Source of the DNA: Algibacter pacificus
GTDB taxonomy: Bacteria > Bacteroidota > Bacteroidia > Flavobacteriales > Flavobacteriaceae
Assembly (NCBI RefSeq): GCF_008033385.1
Contig: NZ_VOGY01000001.1
Span: forward strand, 124,001 to 188,000
Direction of reading: 5' to 3'
DNA length: 64,000 nucleotides
Shown here one piece after another: positions 60,795 to 64,000 of the stretch. The notes under the pieces were generated by a model. It was given only the letters and a program-made list of their open reading frames with translations. It was not told the origin of the DNA and did not search any database. The translations under genes were made by a program, and so were the position numbers. The first letter of the stretch is position 1; each line of letters opens with the position of its first letter.

Positions 60795-60809
60795 TAAAAA
60801 AAAAAGTCT

Positions 60810-60817
60810 TATTTTTG
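60810..60817 (+). promoter_or_regulatory. promoter -7 box of the cysteine-synthase-type gene
   Basis: TATTTTTG fits TAnnTTTG. It lies 56 bases before the ATG at 60873, leaving a leader of about 50 bases. Confidence 0.55.
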
Positions 60818-60872
60818 GCAGGTTTTAAGAAACATTTGTCTATAGAATGAATGTAACTTGTAAAATGAATTT

Positions 60873-61913
60873 ATGAAACACAGAAATCAAGTTTTTGATA
60901 ATGTATTAGATTTAGTTGGCAATACGCCCTTAGTAAAACTAAATAAAATTACTTCTAAGTTCGAAGGCGAATTTTACGCAAAAGTAGAATGTTTTAACCC
61001 AGGACAATCATCAAAAGATAGAATAGCACTTTATATCATTGAGCAAGCCGAAAAGAAAGGCATTTTAAAACCAGGAGATACTATTGTAGAAACGACTTCT
61101 GGAAACACAGGCTTTAGTATCGCTATGGTAAGTATCATTAAAGGGTATGAATGTGTTTTGGCTGTAAGTTCCAAATCATCTCCCGATAAAATTGATATGT
61201 TACGTACCATGGGCGCTAAGGTTTATGTTTGTCCGGCACATGTTAAAGCGGACGATCCAAGATCTTATTACCAAGTAGCTAAGCGTATACACCAAGAATT
61301 AAAAGGATCGGTTTATATCAATCAGTATTTTAACCAATTAAATATTGACGCACATTACCATTCTACAGGGCCCGAAATTTGGAAACAAACCGAAGGTGAA
61401 ATCACGCATTTAGTAGCTTGTAGCGGTACAGGAGGAACTATTTCTGGAACAGCAAAATATTTAAAACAACAAAATCCAAATATAAAAATTATTGGAGTAG
61501 ATGCCTTTGGATCTGTAATAAAAAAATATCACGAGACTCGAGAGTTCGATCCTAAAGAAATTTATCCATATAGAATAGAAGGTTTAGGGAAAAATTTAAT
61601 TCCTGGGGCTACAAATTTTGATGTAATAGATCTATTTGTAAAAGTTACCGATGAAGATAGTGCGCACACAGCCAGAGAAATAGCTAAAACCGAAGGCTTA
61701 TTTGTGGGCTATACTTCTGGAGCTGCAACACAAGCAATTAAACAACTTGGCGAGCAGGGCGAGTTTAAAAAGGGAGATAAAATTGTTGTTATTTATCCCG
61801 ATCATGGATCGCGATACATGAGCAAAGTATACAGTGATAAATGGATGAAAGATCAAGGTTTTTTTGATACAGAAAATCAAGAAGCCGCAGAAAGCATTCA
61901 ATACATAAAATAA
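60873..61913 (+). CDS. PLP-dependent cysteine synthase/cystathionine beta-synthase family enzyme
   Basis: The 346-residue protein is a fold-type II PLP enzyme: [12 protein letters not shown], the PLP lysine in [14 protein letters not shown] (Lys48), the substrate loop [15 protein letters not shown], and the phosphate-binding [15 protein letters not shown]. It lacks the CBS regulatory domain of eukaryotic cystathionine synthases. It could make cysteine, cystathionine or cysteate. The next gene is an alpha-oxoamine synthase of the type used for sulfonolipids, so cysteate synthase is my preferred inference, not a proof. The start is the ATG at 60873. Confidence 0.85.
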   Translation: MKHRNQVFDNVLDLVGNTPLVKLNKITSKFEGEFYAKVECFNPGQSSKDRIALYIIEQAEKKGILKPGDTIVETTSGNTGFSIAMVSIIKGYECVLAVSSKSSPDKIDMLRTMGAKVYVCPAHVKADDPRSYYQVAKRIHQELKGSVYINQYFNQLNIDAHYHSTGPEIWKQTEGEITHLVACSGTGGTISGTAKYLKQQNPNIKIIGVDAFGSVIKKYHETREFDPKEIYPYRIEGLGKNLIPGATNFDVIDLFVKVTDEDSAHTAREIAKTEGLFVGYTSGAATQAIKQLGEQGEFKKGDKIVVIYPDHGSRYMSKVYSDKWMKDQGFFDTENQEAAESIQYIK

Positions 61914-62214
61914 TTAAAAAATTATAACATTACAAAAGTCTATAATTTTACAATTTAGTAAAAATATGGACTTTTTTTGATGCTTAAAAAATACGATATA
62001 GGCAATTTTTTTAACTTTATAGTATATATTTCATAAATGCATCCCAAAAAATTATGTTCAAAGCATATAAATATTTAATTTTGCAGGTACCAACTAAAAC
62101 AAAAACATTCTTTATTCTTTCATAAATGACTTGTATTGTTTGTGTTTTATAAAAAGTTGTTTTAATCTAGTTGCAGTTATATCTAAAGTTTAATAGCAAT
62201 ACCATTTATAGTAG
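61914..62214 (+). promoter_or_regulatory. gap with the promoter and leader of the oxoamine synthase gene
   Basis: These 301 bases are AT-rich. They contain an exact -7 box TAATTTTG at 62076-62083, followed by a leader of about 125 bases before the ATG. No reading frame or stable hairpin stands out. Confidence 0.5.
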
Positions 62215-63474
62215 ATGAAGGATTTATTTGAAAAGATTTATAAAGATAAGGGGCCACTAGGAAAGTGGGCGTCTCAAGCTGAAGGTTATTTTGTGTTTCC
62301 AAAATTGGAAGGTGAAATATCGAATAGGATGAAGTTTCAAGGAAAAGACGTGATTACATGGAGTATTAATGATTACTTAGGTTTAGCAAATCATCCTCAA
62401 GTACGTAAAGTAGACGCAGAAGCTGCTGCACAATACGGTTCTGCTTACCCAATGGGAGCAAGAATGATGTCTGGTCATACAGATTTACACGAAAAATTGC
62501 AAAATGAACTCGCTTCTTTTGTAAGCAAAGAATCAGCATATTTATTGAATTTTGGATACCAAGGTATGGTATCTACCATTGATGCTTTAGTATCTAAAAA
62601 CGATGTTATTGTTTATGATGTTGATGCACATGCTTGTATTATTGATGGTGTGCGTTTACACATGGGAAAACGTTTTACTTACAAACATAACGATGTTGAA
62701 AGTTTAGAGAAAAACTTAGAGCGTGCTACCAAAATGGCAGAGCAAACTGGAGGAGGGATTTTAGTGATTTCTGAAGGTGTTTTTGGAATGCGCGGAGAGC
62801 AAGGGCGTTTAAAAGAAATTGTAGCGCTTAAACAAAAATATAATTTCAGATTGTTTGTTGATGATGCACACGGTTTTGGAACCTTAGGAGCAACAGGCGC
62901 AGGAACTGGAGAGGAGCAAGGGGTACAAGATGATATCGATGTGTATTTTGCAACATTTGCTAAATCTTTAGCTAGTACTGGTGCTTTTATTGCTGGTGAT
63001 AAGGAAATAATCGATTATTTAAAATATAATTTGCGTTCTCAAATGTTTGCAAAATCTTTGCAAATGCAATTAGTAGCTGGGGCTCTTAAGCGTTTAGATA
63101 TGCTTAAAACCATGCCAGAACTTAAAGCTAAACTTTGGGAAAATGTAAATGCTTTACAATCGGGTTTAAAAGAACGAGGTTTCGATATTGGAACAACACA
63201 AAGTTGTGTAACGCCAGTATATTTAAAAGGATCTATTCCAGAAGCAATGGCTTTAGTGAAAGATTTACGTGAAAATTACGGTATTTTCTGTTCTATAGTA
63301 GTGTATCCTGTAATTCCAAAAGGATTAATTTTATTAAGATTAATTCCTACAGCAACACATACTTTAGAGGATGTAACCGAAACTTTAAATGCATTTGATG
63401 CCATTAGAGAGCGTTTAGAAAACGGAACTTACAAACGTCTATCAGCAGCTGTAATGGCAGCTATGGGTGAGTAG
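62215..63474 (+). CDS. alpha-oxoamine synthase, probable cysteate acyltransferase
   Basis: The 419-residue PLP enzyme is of the KBL/BioF/serine palmitoyltransferase family: VITWSINDYLGLANHPQV, GSAYPMGARMMSGHTDLHEK, VDDAHGFGTLGATGAG and the PLP-lysine in FATFAKSLASTGAFIAG (about 250). It condenses an amino acid with an acyl thioester. Its N-terminus and the RMMSGHTDLHEKL block resemble, from memory, the flavobacterial cysteate acyltransferase that makes capnine, rather than serine palmitoyltransferase. The cysteine-synthase-type gene upstream and a GNAT-like gene downstream support that. Other substrates are possible. The start is the ATG at 62215, and a terminator follows. Confidence 0.85.
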   Translation: MKDLFEKIYKDKGPLGKWASQAEGYFVFPKLEGEISNRMKFQGKDVITWSINDYLGLANHPQVRKVDAEAAAQYGSAYPMGARMMSGHTDLHEKLQNELASFVSKESAYLLNFGYQGMVSTIDALVSKNDVIVYDVDAHACIIDGVRLHMGKRFTYKHNDVESLEKNLERATKMAEQTGGGILVISEGVFGMRGEQGRLKEIVALKQKYNFRLFVDDAHGFGTLGATGAGTGEEQGVQDDIDVYFATFAKSLASTGAFIAGDKEIIDYLKYNLRSQMFAKSLQMQLVAGALKRLDMLKTMPELKAKLWENVNALQSGLKERGFDIGTTQSCVTPVYLKGSIPEAMALVKDLRENYGIFCSIVVYPVIPKGLILLRLIPTATHTLEDVTETLNAFDAIRERLENGTYKRLSAAVMAAMGE

Positions 63475-63495
63475 TTATAGAAATATTAAAATAAT

Positions 63496-63532
63496 AAAAA
63501 ACCGATTCAATTAAAATTGAATCGGTTTTTTT
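63496..63532. terminator. bidirectional terminator after the oxoamine synthase gene
   Basis: AAAAAACCGATTCAATT and AATTGAATCGGTTTTTT form a 17-pair stem with a short loop between the two convergent genes. T runs follow on both strands. Confidence 0.88.
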
Positions 63533-63543
63533 ATAAATTAAAC

Positions 63544-64000
63544 TTAAAGCGGTTTTTTATATGTTTTTCGGCGTCGGAACACTTCTGGCGCAAAATGTTT
63601 CCATATTTGTTGTATAGCATAATTGTCTTCTAACTCCGGCGTTCTATAACAGGTTTGAATACCTTTTTCTTTAAAAGTTTCGTAATATTCATTAAAAATA
63701 ACGGCATGTACACCTTTATTTTGGTAATCGGGATGAATACCTATTAAATAGAAACTAACATCTTTACTATTCTTTTTAGCATTTAAAATGTGTCGGAAAC
63801 CAAAAGGAAAGAGTTTACCGTTCATCTTTTTTAGGGCAGGGGCAAAAACAGGCATTACAATAGCAAAACCTATTAGTTTTTCATCTTTATCGACTACAAA
63901 TTTAATGTACTCCGGATTTATAAAACTTATAAATTTCTTTTTAAAATAAGCTTTTTGAATATCGTTTATAGCAACAAATGATGATAATGACGCATAACTT
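63544..64000 (-). CDS. GNAT-like acyltransferase, C-terminal part (cut by window edge)
   Basis: The frame is open to the right edge, with 151 residues visible and the N-terminus missing. A start at an internal Met (63855) is not likely, since homologous sequence (KFVVDKDEKLIGFAIVMPVF) continues upstream. The GNAT acetyl-CoA or acyl-ACP motif is YLIGIHPDYQNKGVHAVIFN. The C-terminus, HFAPEVFRRRKTYKKPL, is typical of long GNAT proteins of about 370-390 residues seen near sphingolipid-type genes. It may N-acylate the product of the neighbouring oxoamine synthase, as bacterial ceramide synthase does. This is inferred from position and fold only. Confidence 0.75.
   Translation of the reverse strand, partial: SYASLSSFVAINDIQKAYFKKKFISFINPEYIKFVVDKDEKLIGFAIVMPVFAPALKKMNGKLFPFGFRHILNAKKNSKDVSFYLIGIHPDYQNKGVHAVIFNEYYETFKEKGIQTCYRTPELEDNYAIQQIWKHFAPEVFRRRKTYKKPL

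Overview
The window looks like chromosomal DNA of a marine-type Flavobacteriaceae bacterium (phylum Bacteroidota). The base composition is AT-rich, and many genes are preceded by the Bacteroidota sigma-factor promoter (TTG, 18-20 bases, TAnnTTTG). A type IX secretion (T9SS) component and a protein with a T9SS sorting domain are present. Exported proteins have a Gln right after the predicted signal-peptidase site, and there are SusC/TonB-type outer-membrane proteins and a LytS/LytTR regulator pair. I recognise no phage, insertion sequence, CRISPR array, rRNA or tRNA. Most of the window is core or housekeeping sequence.

Layout. 1-5.5 kb (minus): a thiamine operon in the order promoter, TPP riboswitch, thiS, thiC, a tenI/thiE-like gene, thiD, thiE, thiG, thiH (cut by the window edge). 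5.7-6.3 kb: a ParD/ParE toxin-antitoxin pair with its own promoter. 6.3-17 kb: mutS2 without a Smr domain, an MFS transporter, glutaminyl cyclase, the SRP RNA, an SDR enzyme, a thioredoxin-fold lipoprotein without a CXXC motif, an ABC-F ATPase and two tandem DUF2007 genes. 16.4-31 kb: a PAP2 phosphatase with pheT, a fused 2-oxoacid dehydrogenase E1, an M1-peptidase-like outer-membrane fusion, a LOG protein, uvrA and two small conserved proteins. 31-42 kb: ggt with acpH, glmM, a lipid A-type acyltransferase, a rhomboid protease, lon, porQ and cmk. 42-48.5 kb: a T9SS cargo protein, a LytTR regulator with its large sensor kinase, and a BON-LysM protein. 48.6-58.6 kb: rpsA with a structured leader, fumC, a 58-residue membrane protein, an outer-membrane beta-barrel protein, an ArsC-family protein, prfB with its programmed +1 frameshift, threonine aldolase and YbaB. 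58.6-64 kb: a prolyl oligopeptidase, then a PLP-dependent cysteine-synthase-type gene, an alpha-oxoamine synthase and a convergent GNAT-like gene (partial). The last three together suggest sulfonolipid (capnine-type) synthesis.

How the genes fit together. The thi genes make the thiazole and pyrimidine halves of thiamine and join them, under feedback from TPP. PorQ and the T9SS cargo belong to one export system. The glutaminyl cyclase fits the many exported proteins whose mature N-terminus should be Gln. The items most worth a second look are the possible sulfonolipid cluster, the prfB frameshift site in a phylum that rarely uses Shine-Dalgarno pairing, the reciprocal D/N swap in the E1 thiamine-diphosphate motif, the M1-like protein without zinc ligands fused to a barrel, the structured rpsA leader, a GC-rich intergenic element inside the thi operon, and the unannotated 58-residue gene. 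I do not see one clearly new multi-gene defence or mobile system.
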